Source of the DNA: Oscillatoriales cyanobacterium M59_W2019_021
GTDB lineage: Bacteria; Cyanobacteriota; Cyanobacteriia; Cyanobacteriales; Geitlerinemataceae
Direction of reading: 5' to 3'
DNA length: 37,998 nt
NCBI GenBank assembly: GCA_015295945.1
Contig: DVED01000135.1
Coordinates: forward strand, 1 to 37,998
The position numbers and the translations under genes are program-made. Numbering within the stretch: the stretch's first letter is position 1; the number at the start of each line of letters is the position of its first letter. The notes below the pieces were generated by a model. It saw only the letters and a program-made list of their open reading frames with translations, did not search any database and was not told the origin of the DNA. This document shows, in pieces, positions 25,234 to 33,577 of the stretch.

Positions 25234-25281
25234 GGCGATCGTTTTTTCTCGGGAAGTCTTTTAAACAAAGACTTCCCACCA

Positions 25282-25857
25282 TCAAGATTTATTCAACCAC
25301 CTCAAAAGCCACAGAGAAGCAACTAATCCGGTGAAGTGAGCGACCAAAGTTTGAGTGTTTGCCAACAATACCAAAACATCAACGGGTTGAATTAAAGTTT
25401 TCTGAGCCAGATCGGAAAAAGTCACACCACTCGATAGTGCTGCTTTAGCCATTAGAAATCCGGCGATCGTTTCGGCGGCGAGTAAGCTGAAAAGCATTCC
25501 CACTAGATTGATAATCAATCCGCGTTCGATGAGTAGGAGAGTTTCCGATTTTTTAGGACGTGCTTCGGGGTTGGCTAATTGTCGAGAGAGGGCAATGTAA
25601 CGACTCGACCAAAAGAAGCCAATTCCTAAAGCCGCTAAACTGGCGATCGCTAAAAATCCACTCAGTCCGCTTTCGGGACTTGCAACTCCTTCCGGTTTGC
25701 CGCTTGCTGCTACAAAAACAGCAAACAGAAAACTAAATGTTGCGATCAAACCCAGAACTCCTTGTGCCCACCGACAGATATGACCGACCCGTCGAAGTGC
25801 GGGAATCGCTCGCTCGACAGTGGGAGGCAGGTAACGGGATTGTGGCGGATTAGACAC
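25282..25857 (-). CDS. DUF3611 family membrane protein
   Basis: 191 residues with four predicted membrane segments: LGLIATFSFLFAVFVAASG, SGLSGFLAIASLAALGIGFF, LIINLVGMLFSLLAAETIAG, and a C-terminal LVAHFTGLVASLWLLRWL. The sequence matches the cyanobacterial/chloroplast DUF3611 family, whose function is unknown. The start is ATG 25857. It is divergent from the repeat protein at 26005, sharing a 147-bp intergenic region. Confidence 0.85.
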   Translation of the reverse strand: MSNPPQSRYLPPTVERAIPALRRVGHICRWAQGVLGLIATFSFLFAVFVAASGKPEGVASPESGLSGFLAIASLAALGIGFFWSSRYIALSRQLANPEARPKKSETLLLIERGLIINLVGMLFSLLAAETIAGFLMAKAALSSGVTFSDLAQKTLIQPVDVLVLLANTQTLVAHFTGLVASLWLLRWLNKS

Positions 25858-26004
25858 GATCGCACTCTGAATTGCCAGCTAATACTCGCTATATTATCGC
25901 TTATTTTACCCATTCGATCGATCTGGGGCGATCGGTTGTCTCCTTTACACACAAATTGCTGTAAAAAAGAGTATCCTAGTTTACAGGAATGGGAGAAATT
26001 TTTG

Positions 26005-26352
26005 ATGAGTACCCAAGATCGATCGCGCCAACTGATGGCACAACAACGGCAACAGGAAGAACAGCGCCAAGATGCGCTGTTGGAACGCGCCACCGAAGCC
26101 GTCGCCGAACCCCGCACCGGAGAAACTGAAGAACAAGCGCGGGAACTGCTTGCCGAACAGCGGCAACAAGCCGAACACTTACAAGAGTCGATGTTAGAAC
26201 GCGCTACCGAAGCGGTTGCCGACTCTAAAGTTGGAGAAACTGCCGAACAAGCGCGAGAACTGCTCGTCGAACAGCGGCAACAGGCAGAACATTTGAAAGA
26301 TGCGATGCTCGAACGCGCTTCCGAAGCTTTCGGCAATATGGGGAAAGCTTAG
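26005..26352 (+). CDS. Coiled-coil protein with 38-residue repeats
   Basis: 115 residues from ATG 26005; a GGGAGA box lies about 10 nt upstream. The protein is about two and a half copies of a 38-residue unit: AEQRQQAEHLQESMLERATE, then AVADSKVGETAEQARELL. It is highly charged, Gln/Glu/Ala-rich, with no cysteine, no signal and no membrane segment, and should be mostly helical. The final unit ends early with SEAFGNMGKA. I do not recognise the family. The matching 114-bp DNA period points to recent internal duplication. The longer frame back to 25762 overlaps the DUF3611 start and is not credible. Confidence 0.7.
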   Translation: MSTQDRSRQLMAQQRQQEEQRQDALLERATEAVAEPRTGETEEQARELLAEQRQQAEHLQESMLERATEAVADSKVGETAEQARELLVEQRQQAEHLKDAMLERASEAFGNMGKA

Positions 26353-26435
26353 GACGTGTTTTCAAACCTTCGGAGGAGGGAGAAGCATGGCTCTCCCAAA
26401 ACTGTGGGTCAAATGTCTATTGTGTAACAAACGTC

Positions 26436-26511
26436 TGGTGGTGGGTTACGGCACGGATTCAAATGGATTGGTTTTTCCAACAAATCATCCTCGTGCCTAA
26501 CCCACCCTACA
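26436..26511. repeat. Palindromic dispersed repeat
   Basis: Left arm GGTGGGTTACGGCACG and right arm CGTGCCTAACCCACC form a near-perfect ~15-bp stem around ~45 nt. It belongs to the same class as the repeats at 12910-12946 and 17421-17457. Confidence 0.65.
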
Positions 26512-26524
26512 GATTTGATTGATT

Positions 26525-26998
26525 TCAACTGGCAGAAGGCGCAGCCGTTGTTGTTTCTCCAGAAGGCGGAAAAAACTTCTGGCTCACCCAAGCGGTGACG
26601 ATGTGCGAGAGCAATCCCATCGGTCCGGCAAACAGGCACAGAACCAGAGAGTGAACCGTCCAAACGCCGGATTTCTGTCCTTCCCAGTAAATCCAGCGTC
26701 CGACGAATAAATCCATGACCAGGAAGTGTACCCAAGCAATTGCCGCTGCCGATTCCTCGGTGAAAAAGCGGGCAATATCGGTGAGTTTGGGGTTGGCTAG
26801 CGCTTCGGCGGTTTCCGGATTGAGGTTGACGGCGAATAGGTAGATATAAACCGCAGCCAAGGCAACGAAGGGCAAGAAAGAAGCCATCACCCGTCGCGTT
26901 ACCCCCCAGTTGGGCAGCAGAATCATCAGCGTCCAGAAGGGCAATACGAAGACGTTGGCTCCGTCGAAGAGAAAATTTAAGGGTAAATTTAGAGTCAT
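26525..26998 (-). CDS. ABA4-like family protein (DUF4281)
   Basis: 157 residues with four predicted membrane segments. Recognisable family features are NFLFDGANVFVLPFWTLMIL near the N-terminus, WVHFLVMDLFVGRWIYWEGQ, and LVLCLFAGPMGLLSHIVTAW. In plants ABA4 is needed for neoxanthin formation; cyanobacteria lack neoxanthin, so the role here is unknown, perhaps linked to carotenoids or thylakoid membranes. The start is ATG 26998. It is divergent from the 31-residue membrane microprotein at 27136. Confidence 0.87.
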   Translation of the reverse strand: MTLNLPLNFLFDGANVFVLPFWTLMILLPNWGVTRRVMASFLPFVALAAVYIYLFAVNLNPETAEALANPKLTDIARFFTEESAAAIAWVHFLVMDLFVGRWIYWEGQKSGVWTVHSLVLCLFAGPMGLLSHIVTAWVSQKFFPPSGETTTAAPSAS

Positions 26999-27135
26999 GG
27001 CGAGATCGATGTCGAAAAGGACGTTAAGCTGGAAACGTTTGCAGAATACTCGAAACGGTCTTTGAGTATTTTAGGATATTAAGAAATGTTTCGAGTGCCA
27101 ATTTTAGACACATAGCACCAGGAGAGATTGACGCG

Positions 27136-27231
27136 ATGAGCCTGCACGACTTACTGATGTTAGGGATATTGCTATTGCCGGGATTGTTACTTTCGGCGTT
27201 GGTGATGGGAGCGTTTGCGTTTGGGGGTTAG
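27136..27231 (+). CDS. 31-residue membrane microprotein
   Basis: The ORF reads MSLHDLLMLGILLLPG and then LLLSALVMGAFAFGG, a single hydrophobic helix with a short acidic/His N-terminus. An AGGAGA ribosome site sits about 9 nt before the ATG, among the best in the window, which argues that it is translated. The size and topology resemble the small single-helix subunits of photosystems, cytochrome b6f or NDH-1, but the sequence matches none that I can recall. It starts 137 bp from the divergent ABA4-like gene. Confidence 0.55.
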   Translation: MSLHDLLMLGILLLPGLLLSALVMGAFAFGG

Positions 27232-27245
27232 TGGTTAGTTGTACG

Positions 27246-27710
27246 TTATTGGTCGCTAGTCACTGAAGGCAAGACAGCCGATCGATCGCGCCATGCCTCT
27301 AACTGCAATAGCATCCCGGTGTCCACCGCCTCTTCAACGGTTGCCTCTGCTACCCAACTCCGGTGCGACTTCAATGTCACTCGTCCGGAACCGCCAACGC
27401 CGACGAACGCCGTCCCTTCTGCCAACTGACCCAAACTCAGCCAATCCAACCCGCCCAACCACAATTGGGCGATATCTCCCTCTACTGTCGTCACCACTGC
27501 GTTGGCTGCCAGATTTGGGGGATCTAGAAAATAGCTATATCTGCTCCCTCGACTCGCCTGTAGTCCCGATGGATTTGCATCGTGCTGTATCGGTGGATTT
27601 GCTACCTTAAGGGTTTTTTCGATGGATGTGGGGAGAACGGGAGACACCTGAGAAACTGTCACAGACGATCCGTAGCCAAAACCAACCCTCCCTATCATAA
27701 GGATATGCAC
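27246..27710 (-). CDS. Conserved hypothetical protein
   Basis: 154 residues from ATG 27710; later in-frame starts are possible because the first ~55 residues look poorly structured. The C-terminal ~95 residues read like a compact β-rich domain: YSYFLDPPNLAANAVVTTVE, then IAQLWLGGLDWLSLGQLAEG and SGRVTLKSHRSWVAEATVEE. I cannot assign a family. There is no signal peptide or membrane helix. Its 3' end abuts the plus-strand microprotein gene (convergent, 14-bp gap). Confidence 0.55.
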   Translation of the reverse strand: MHILMIGRVGFGYGSSVTVSQVSPVLPTSIEKTLKVANPPIQHDANPSGLQASRGSRYSYFLDPPNLAANAVVTTVEGDIAQLWLGGLDWLSLGQLAEGTAFVGVGGSGRVTLKSHRSWVAEATVEEAVDTGMLLQLEAWRDRSAVLPSVTSDQ

Positions 27711-28040
27711 CCACTACACCTTAAGGTTCAAAAAACGGGTTCAAGCCAAGCTCGTTTGACCTAGGGTAATCGCTAGATTTACCAATCGGTAACTAGTGTT
27801 GAATTCTATGTTCTTGCACTTTGCCTCGGTTGATAGGAAACTCCTGCCTAGTCATTGCTTTTAAAAGTGTAGGAAAGATGCGAAAACGAAGACGAATTGA
27901 GAAAATCCTGGGAGGACAACCCCAGGATTTTTTTTCTATTTTTAGATCGGAAGACAGATAGCAGAAGACAGAAGGGGGAGAAAACAATTACCCATTACCA
28001 GCCCTCAACTAAAAATCTCTTATCCCGTACTGACGTTACA
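27711..28040. other. Intergenic region with terminator and dispersed repeat
   Basis: 330 bp without a convincing gene. It contains the hairpin terminator at 27902-27936 and, at ~27983-28035, a reverse-complement partial copy of the left part of the MITE-like element at 14558-14676 (it ends CCCGTACTGACGTTA). A TAGG-AAACTCCTG-CCTA small hairpin lies near 27833-27849. Confidence 0.5.
27902..27936 (+). terminator. Intrinsic terminator without an upstream plus-strand gene
   Basis: A perfect 11-bp stem (AAAATCCTGGG at 27902-27912, CCCAGGATTTT at 27921-27931) is followed by at least seven T. On the minus strand the T-run is shorter, but it could also end the ABC1-kinase transcript about 110 nt past its stop codon. 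Confidence 0.7.
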
Positions 28041-30092
28041 CTAACGGTATCCTGCTGGAAGCGAAGGGCGATCGCGATCGGTCATTGGCGAAATGTTAGG
28101 ATTGAGGTTATCGGAGGAATCGGTGAGTAAAAAGCGGCGAATTAGGCGTGCGAGCGTCCGCTGAGCGAGGCTGCCGACGATTTGCTGTCCCATACGTTGG
28201 GTTTCCGGTTTGACGATTAATTGGGGAATTAATGAGGCTAATTCCATCGCATCGAAGCCGGGAGTTTCTTGTAAAATACCCCAGATGCGTTTGAGATGTT
28301 CTAGATTTTTGCGATCTTGGCTCGATTTTGGACTCGAACTGTTGTTGTTTTGACTGTTGGGGAATCCCACTTTTAAGCCGAACCATTCACTGAGAACTGA
28401 ATTGGCATTTTGAGCGGCTTCTTGGGAGAGTAAATCGATGTTTTTGACGATTTCATCGACCATGCGATCGCGAATGAACGTCCCGCGTTCGGAGAAGAGA
28501 AATTCTAACCCCTGATTTAACGCTTGGCTGAGATTGTAATCGTCGTTATCGCGGGCATTTTTCAGTAGGTTTTCCAACCGATTCCAGCGAAAATCTCCAT
28601 CTTTGAAGAGCAAATCTCGCAAGGACGATCGCAGTTCGGGCGCTTTATCGGTCAGCAACCGCTTGGCAACGTAAGGATAGGCTTTGCTGAGAACTTTAAA
28701 GTTGGGATCGACGTTAATGGCGATGCCTTCTAAGGTAACGAGCGATCGAATAATTAAGGCATAATAAGCCGGAACCCGAAACGGGTATTCGTACATCAAT
28801 TCCGACAGTTGGTCGGTAATACTTTTAAAATTCAGTTCGGCAACGCTGGCGCCCAAGGCATTGCTAAAAACATTCGCCAATGCGGGAACGATCGGCGTTA
28901 AATCCGTTTCGGGTGTTAAAAACTCTAACTTGACGTAATCTTTTGCCAAACCTTCAAAATCTCGGTTAACTAAATGCACCACTGCTTCGATCAAGCCGTA
29001 ACGTTGATAGGGTTTGATGGTACTCATCATCCCAAAATCGAGATAGGCAAGCTTGCCCGCTGGCGTGGCTAACAAGTTACCGGGATGGGGGTCTGCGTGG
29101 AAAAAGCCGTGTTCGAGCAGTTGCCGCAACGAGCATTGCACCCCCACTTCCACGAGATAGCTGGCATCGATATTTTGGGCGCGAATTTTTTCTAAATCGG
29201 TGAGTTTAACGCCGTCGATCCACTCCATCGTCAAGACGCGGCGGCGAGTGTATTCTCGGTAGATTTTGGGGACGTAGATATCTTTGAGATGACCGTAGAG
29301 TTTGGCGAACAGTTCGGCATTTCGAGCTTCTTGGTTGTAGTCCATTTCCTCGAAAATGCGCTCGGCAAATTCGTCCATGATGCCGACTAAATCGCTGCGC
29401 ACGCGCTTGATATTTTGTTGCGCCCAAATGGCGATCGATCGCAACAAGTACATATCTAATGTGACTTGTTCGCGCAAGTCGGGACGCTGCACTTTGACGG
29501 CAACGGTTTCCCCGGTTTTCAGCTTGCCTTTGTATACTTGTCCCAAGGAAGCGGCGGCGAGGGGACGTTCGGACAGTTCGGCGTAAATTTCTTGTGGAGG
29601 TGCGCCTAATTCTTCTTCGATGAACCGGAAGGCAACTTCGTTGGGGAAGGGGGGCAGTTGGTCTTGCAGTTTGCCCAACTCTTCTAGGTACAAAGGCGGA
29701 ACCACATCGGGACGGGTGGAGAGTGCCTGCCCGATTTTAATGTACGCCGGTCCCAAACGGGTGAGTAATTCTCGCAGTTGGACGGCGCGACGTCCTTCGT
29801 TGGCTTTGACGCGGTTGCGTTGGCGATCCCACCAGAGGCTGAGGAAGAAGTGCGCCAGGGGTAAGACAATCCCCAGGAAGCGTCCGTAAACTTCGGCGGG
29901 ACGGCGGCGGTAGTAGGCGGCAATGGCTGCGGGATCGTAGCGCAAAGCGGTGGAATCGGCGTCGGAGGCGATTGCCGAAGGCTCGAAGGCTTCGGGGATG
30001 GGTTGTCCTGGGACGGTGATGGTGGTGGAAACGGGGGGGTTGGTGGTTTGCCCTGCCTCCAGTGTGGGGGTCGCTCCCGGCTTGACTTCCAT
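28041..30092 (-). CDS. ABC1 (AarF/UbiB/ABC1K) family atypical kinase
   Basis: 683 residues. The diagnostic motifs are complete: KxGQ (K119-I-G-Q122, in YIKIGQALSTRPDVVP), Ala-rich loop LAAASLGQVY (~178-187) in place of a Gly-rich loop, VAVKVQRP (K200), FHADPHPGNLL (331-341) and LDFG (351-354). A Pro/Thr-rich N-terminus (~45 residues) and a C-terminal region with hydrophobic/helical segments complete the cyanobacterial type. Members act at membranes in the metabolism of isoprenoid quinones; plastid relatives (plastoglobule ABC1K1/3) regulate plastoquinone and tocopherol. The start is ATG 30092. It is apparently monocistronic. Confidence 0.95.
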   Translation of the reverse strand: MEVKPGATPTLEAGQTTNPPVSTTITVPGQPIPEAFEPSAIASDADSTALRYDPAAIAAYYRRRPAEVYGRFLGIVLPLAHFFLSLWWDRQRNRVKANEGRRAVQLRELLTRLGPAYIKIGQALSTRPDVVPPLYLEELGKLQDQLPPFPNEVAFRFIEEELGAPPQEIYAELSERPLAAASLGQVYKGKLKTGETVAVKVQRPDLREQVTLDMYLLRSIAIWAQQNIKRVRSDLVGIMDEFAERIFEEMDYNQEARNAELFAKLYGHLKDIYVPKIYREYTRRRVLTMEWIDGVKLTDLEKIRAQNIDASYLVEVGVQCSLRQLLEHGFFHADPHPGNLLATPAGKLAYLDFGMMSTIKPYQRYGLIEAVVHLVNRDFEGLAKDYVKLEFLTPETDLTPIVPALANVFSNALGASVAELNFKSITDQLSELMYEYPFRVPAYYALIIRSLVTLEGIAINVDPNFKVLSKAYPYVAKRLLTDKAPELRSSLRDLLFKDGDFRWNRLENLLKNARDNDDYNLSQALNQGLEFLFSERGTFIRDRMVDEIVKNIDLLSQEAAQNANSVLSEWFGLKVGFPNSQNNNSSSPKSSQDRKNLEHLKRIWGILQETPGFDAMELASLIPQLIVKPETQRMGQQIVGSLAQRTLARLIRRFLLTDSSDNLNPNISPMTDRDRPSLPAGYR

Positions 30093-30218
30093 GCGTGTGC
30101 CACTGAATGAGAGATTACTTAAAACATTGTAACAATTGTTGGGGAGAGTCTGGGGGGGGACTTACAGGTATGGATGGGGAGGGAATCCGAACGTCTCTTG
30201 CACCAGTCACAATAACCC

Positions 30219-30268
30219 GCTTGGGGTTTAAACCCCAGGCTAATCGCTCAACTCCATTGAAATGGACT
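30219..30268. repeat. Composite palindromic repeat, copy 2 (inverted)
   Basis: A hairpin with arms GCTTGGGGTT and AACCCCAGGC (30219-30240), spacer TAATCGCTCA (30241-30250, exact complement of the spacer in copy 1), then ACTCCATTGAAATGGACT (30251-30268). Compare 1423-1472. It lies in the 211-bp gap between the nuclease gene and the ABC1 kinase. Confidence 0.75.
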
Positions 30269-30303
30269 CTTTATCTTTGCGAGTCTTATCTCCTCTGGTA
30301 ATT

Positions 30304-31770
30304 TCAGGATAAATCGCGGAGAAAGTAGAATCGATCGCTTCCATCTTGACTTTTTCCTCGTCCCAAATAGCCTGTGAGTGGGGAAGAAAGCTCGACTAAA
30401 ATTTCGTGCATTTCTTCGGCAGATAGATCTCGAGGACGTTGGGACATCGCGTACGCTCCATACAGAGAATGAACGCTCGCACGCTTTTCTCGCGTGTTTT
30501 CTAAGTAATTTTTAACCAGTTGGACGAGATGCGATCGCAATTGGATTTCGCGTTCGATGCGATCGATATACTCATTCACTTTTCGATCGGCATCGCTCCC
30601 AAAGGGTTCTTTTTCTAAGCAGGGTTTGAGTTTTACTAAGTCGATCGATCCGGGATATTGAGATTTTAGTTCGACGAGTCGTTGTAATGTTTCCGGACGA
30701 ATCACGTTCATTTTATTTCCTTTTGCCGTTTGTTCGGCATCTGTCGTCAGTTCCCCAGCAGCCATAATAACTTTGATACAAGCATGATATTCATCATTTT
30801 GGAGGTGTTTCTGACCTAATTTCACCAATTGTGCGGGTGTTCCGTCGGGAACTTTCTCGGTTTTTGTAGCTTTGCACTCTCCGACAACGGGATAGGGTGA
30901 ATCGCAATAAAAATCTAAACCACCCGCACCGCCTGTGGCATCGGGGTCGAGGCTAATTTTAGGGTTTGAGTTAGAGTTGGTAAAACCGAGTTGAATCAAG
31001 CTCCGACGAACTAGTTTTTCAAATTCATGACCGTCGCTGGAGTTGCCAACTTCTGCTATTTTGCGAATCCAGTCGAAATCTATACGATCGTTTTTTTTGA
31101 TAGCATCAACTGACCAACCGAGAAAGGTTCTGAGATCTCGATCGAGATCTGAGTCTAAATTATCTTTGTTCTTCGATTCCCAAATCTGGAAATATAATTT
31201 CTCTAATTCTGAATTTCGAGAAACCTTGCCTGACAATAAATCGAGTTTGCGTTGCTCGAAGCTAGAACTTGAAATTGTGGGAATATCGGTATCGTTGGCA
31301 TGGGTAACGATATCTCCCGAGTTGGGGAAATAAAAATTTGAATGTCTGGGTACAGAATTTATCGTACAAGGTTGTGACAGCCAATACACTCTGACAATCA
31401 AAATCTTTAAACACTCATTTTTCTCGAAGATCTTTTCGAGAGCATTGATATTCCAAACATTTTCTTCAACAATTTGAGGCAAAATATTTTTGCGATCAAT
31501 ATTAATTCGCCAATGTTTTTCGCAACGTCCCCAAGCTTTGATTTGGACGGGTGATTGCCAACACTTGGAGATCGCTATTCTGGCAAGATCTAAGTAATCG
31601 GGTTGATAGTAATCTTCTATCGCCAAGTTTTCGGGTAATTGACGACTAGGATAAAGCCAGAATCGCTCTCCTTCCCTGACAAATGCTTTAAAAGGAACGG
31701 CGATTAACTTACCCAAAGTTAGTAACTCTACATCCAGTGCTGGAATCTGAATACCCTTGTTAATCTGCAT
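30304..31770 (-). CDS. DUF1802-like plus PD-(D/E)XK restriction-like nuclease protein
   Basis: 488 residues from ATG 31770, which overlaps the ATPase stop by 11 nt; a GTG at 31794 is the alternative. The N-terminal ~100 residues (IAVPFKAFVREGERFWLYPS, then PVQIKAWGRC) weakly resemble DUF1802. A Mrr-like nuclease core follows: GHEFEKLVRRSLIQLGF (E249/E251), GGAGGLDFYC (D286), VVGECKATKT (E298, K300). These are the acidic and Lys residues expected of an active site. A helical C-terminal part ends with a winged-helix-like stretch (MSQRPRDLSAEEMHEILVEL). It is the last gene of a minus-strand operon with the ATPase and winged-helix protein. The role is inferred: DNA cleavage in defence or repair. 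Confidence 0.75.
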   Translation of the reverse strand: MQINKGIQIPALDVELLTLGKLIAVPFKAFVREGERFWLYPSRQLPENLAIEDYYQPDYLDLARIAISKCWQSPVQIKAWGRCEKHWRINIDRKNILPQIVEENVWNINALEKIFEKNECLKILIVRVYWLSQPCTINSVPRHSNFYFPNSGDIVTHANDTDIPTISSSSFEQRKLDLLSGKVSRNSELEKLYFQIWESKNKDNLDSDLDRDLRTFLGWSVDAIKKNDRIDFDWIRKIAEVGNSSDGHEFEKLVRRSLIQLGFTNSNSNPKISLDPDATGGAGGLDFYCDSPYPVVGECKATKTEKVPDGTPAQLVKLGQKHLQNDEYHACIKVIMAAGELTTDAEQTAKGNKMNVIRPETLQRLVELKSQYPGSIDLVKLKPCLEKEPFGSDADRKVNEYIDRIEREIQLRSHLVQLVKNYLENTREKRASVHSLYGAYAMSQRPRDLSAEEMHEILVELSSPLTGYLGRGKSQDGSDRFYFLRDLS

Positions 31771-32272
31771 TTTGATGCACGGTGGTTCCTTCACTCAATA
31801 TTTCACGAATGAGAGGATTCTGTTTAACGATTTCCATCTCTTTGATTAGTTGAATTAGCTCGTTTTTTTGAAATCCGTAATCCTCTGACTGCTGATAGAT
31901 TTTGTAGATTGCTATTAAAGGCTTAATTTCCTCTTTTTTGAGAACGACGACTTCGCCGCCTTGATGTTTTAGCTGAGTTTCAAGCTCTTTTCCCCTCCTC
32001 CAACTTTTAGGAATGGGTGTAGAGCGGATTAAGCAACCACGGTTAATTCCATACTTTTCATAGTCTAACAGCCGTTTCATGACTGCATTGAATGACAAGC
32101 CATTTGTCGTTTCACAAACTCGAATTCCTATTTTGACATCTTTCTGCGATTGCGAGTCAAAGGTTGAAATCGAAAAGTGTAGATCGTGGGATGACGCATT
32201 AAAGGTCGAAATTTCACTAATCGAAATATTTTCGATCGTTTCGCCTTTGAGCATTCGCATGACATCCGTCAA
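31760..32272 (-). CDS. C-terminal part of frameshifted P-loop ATPase
   Basis: As an isolated ORF it would start at ATG 32272 (170 residues), but the same frame is open and protein-like back to ~32460. It contains PFQENQIRSVAKESAGVRAL, then LEYCEKEFDKEAKPPENN and TPHSDDEIGKILTDVMRML. The first stretch is what an ORC/AAA-type lid helix should look like just after the point where the upstream ATPase frame goes wrong. I therefore read it as the second part of one ~600-residue protein. The rest (SFNAVMKRLLDYEKYGINRG, then VVVLKKEEIKPLIAIYKIYQ) resembles a small α/β domain of unknown type. Its stop overlaps the start of the nuclease gene. Confidence 0.65.
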   Translation of the reverse strand: MTDVMRMLKGETIENISISEISTFNASSHDLHFSISTFDSQSQKDVKIGIRVCETTNGLSFNAVMKRLLDYEKYGINRGCLIRSTPIPKSWRRGKELETQLKHQGGEVVVLKKEEIKPLIAIYKIYQQSEDYGFQKNELIQLIKEMEIVKQNPLIREILSEGTTVHQNAD

Positions 32273-32337
32273 GATTTTTCCGATTTCATCATCACTATGA
32301 GGAGTCGAGACTTTATTCAGTAAGTCATTGAAGGTAT

Positions 32338-33564
32338 TCAGTAAATTATTTTCAGGAGGTTTCGCCTCTTTATCGAATTCTTTTTCGCAATATTCGAGAA
32401 GTGCACGAACACCAGCCGATTCTTTAGCGACAGAGCGAATTTGATTTTCTTGAAATGGATATAGTCATTTTGATTGAGATTTTTCTCTCGGTAAAACCAA
32501 GCTAATCTCATTTTGACGATTTCGAGCATTTGTTCGGCTGTTGGAGGGTAAGCATCTACCAATCGTTGTCCAACTCGATCTCGAATTCCATTTGTGAGTT
32601 CTTGTATTTCTCGCCAGGTATCGCTAATGACGCAACAAATCAGGATGACATTAGTACATAGAAAGTAAATCCGATCGATACATCGTGCGACGACTTGTGC
32701 CGGACTGTCTCCACTTTCGTAATCTGGCGCAGCACTATCGAGTTGATCGAAACAGATTAATACAGGCAATGAAGCTACTTCAGCCAATTTACAAATTTTT
32801 TGAATTATCCAAAGAGAACGACTTTCATCTTGAATAACTTCGGGTAACCCTGCCGTTTTAATATTCGGGTTATCGTCGCCTTTAAGCCAAGCTAAACCCG
32901 CACGAGCTAGAGTGGCTTGCTTAAACAAAGTAAACAAAACTGCTTTAGTGAAGTCAAAATCTAGTTCGGGCTGAATTTCAACAATTGCTTCCGTTAATTC
33001 ATCAAAAAACTCAAGAAAAGAACGATTTAGTTTTTTCCCTTTTGTAGCAATGATATGTTTTCTCAATTCGTCAGGACGATCGCAAAGATCTAAATAGTCT
33101 TGATATTCTGCTTCATACTCCGTGCCTTTCAGGGTTGCGATCGCCGCAGCTGCAAGTTTCTGCCATTGAGTTACGCCATTATCATCTGGTTTTATCAAAC
33201 TTTCATGTAAATACAAACGAACGTGAGAAATCATGCGTTCGGGAGTATCGCAAGGAGGAATATAGGAAAAGATAGCTCCTCCTTGCCTTGATATTTTTTT
33301 CCAGACCCGATGAATCGAATGACTTTTACCGCTACCCCGATCTCCTTTAATTGCCAAACCAATCTTGCTAGAGTATTTTTTCCGAATCTCGTCAACTGCT
33401 TGTTCGATCTGTCGATCGATATGGTCGTTAAGGCTGGATAGGTTGGTCATGACATCATGCCAAACCTCGTAGTCAGAGATTGCTTTTTCCTTGTTAAAAG
33501 GATTCGGACCTTGTTGGCGTGCGGTTTCAAACAAGGCAAAAAGATCTGTGTCAGTAGTCATCAC
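32338..33564 (-). CDS. P-loop ATPase (ORC/STAND-like), frameshifted at C-terminus
   Basis: 408 residues as read. Walker A is GDRGSGKS (G74-S81), Walker B is VLICFDQLD (D273, D276), a sensor-1-like strand is NVILICCVISDTW, and an Arg-rich segment IRDRVGQRLV follows. This order fits ORC/Cdc6 or STAND-type ATPases found in many defence systems. After ~residue 368 (MRLAWFYREKNLNQNDY) the frame turns into unconvincing basic sequence, whereas the -1 frame continues sensibly into the 31760-32460 segment. A one-base deletion near 32455-32465 would explain this. The gene starts 13 bp after the winged-helix gene ends. If the shift is real, the lid and C-terminal domain are lost unless ribosomes slip. 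Confidence 0.8.
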   Translation of the reverse strand: MMTTDTDLFALFETARQQGPNPFNKEKAISDYEVWHDVMTNLSSLNDHIDRQIEQAVDEIRKKYSSKIGLAIKGDRGSGKSHSIHRVWKKISRQGGAIFSYIPPCDTPERMISHVRLYLHESLIKPDDNGVTQWQKLAAAAIATLKGTEYEAEYQDYLDLCDRPDELRKHIIATKGKKLNRSFLEFFDELTEAIVEIQPELDFDFTKAVLFTLFKQATLARAGLAWLKGDDNPNIKTAGLPEVIQDESRSLWIIQKICKLAEVASLPVLICFDQLDSAAPDYESGDSPAQVVARCIDRIYFLCTNVILICCVISDTWREIQELTNGIRDRVGQRLVDAYPPTAEQMLEIVKMRLAWFYREKNLNQNDYIHFKKIKFALSLKNRLVFVHFSNIAKKNSIKRRNLLKIIY

Positions 33565-33577
33565 GGCTTATCGATAT

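Noticed and set aside
27045-27070. AATACTC/GAGTATT inverted repeat between the ABA4-like and microprotein genes
   Set aside because: Only 7 bp, with a 12-nt loop and no T-run, in a promoter region. Not enough to call a terminator or operator.
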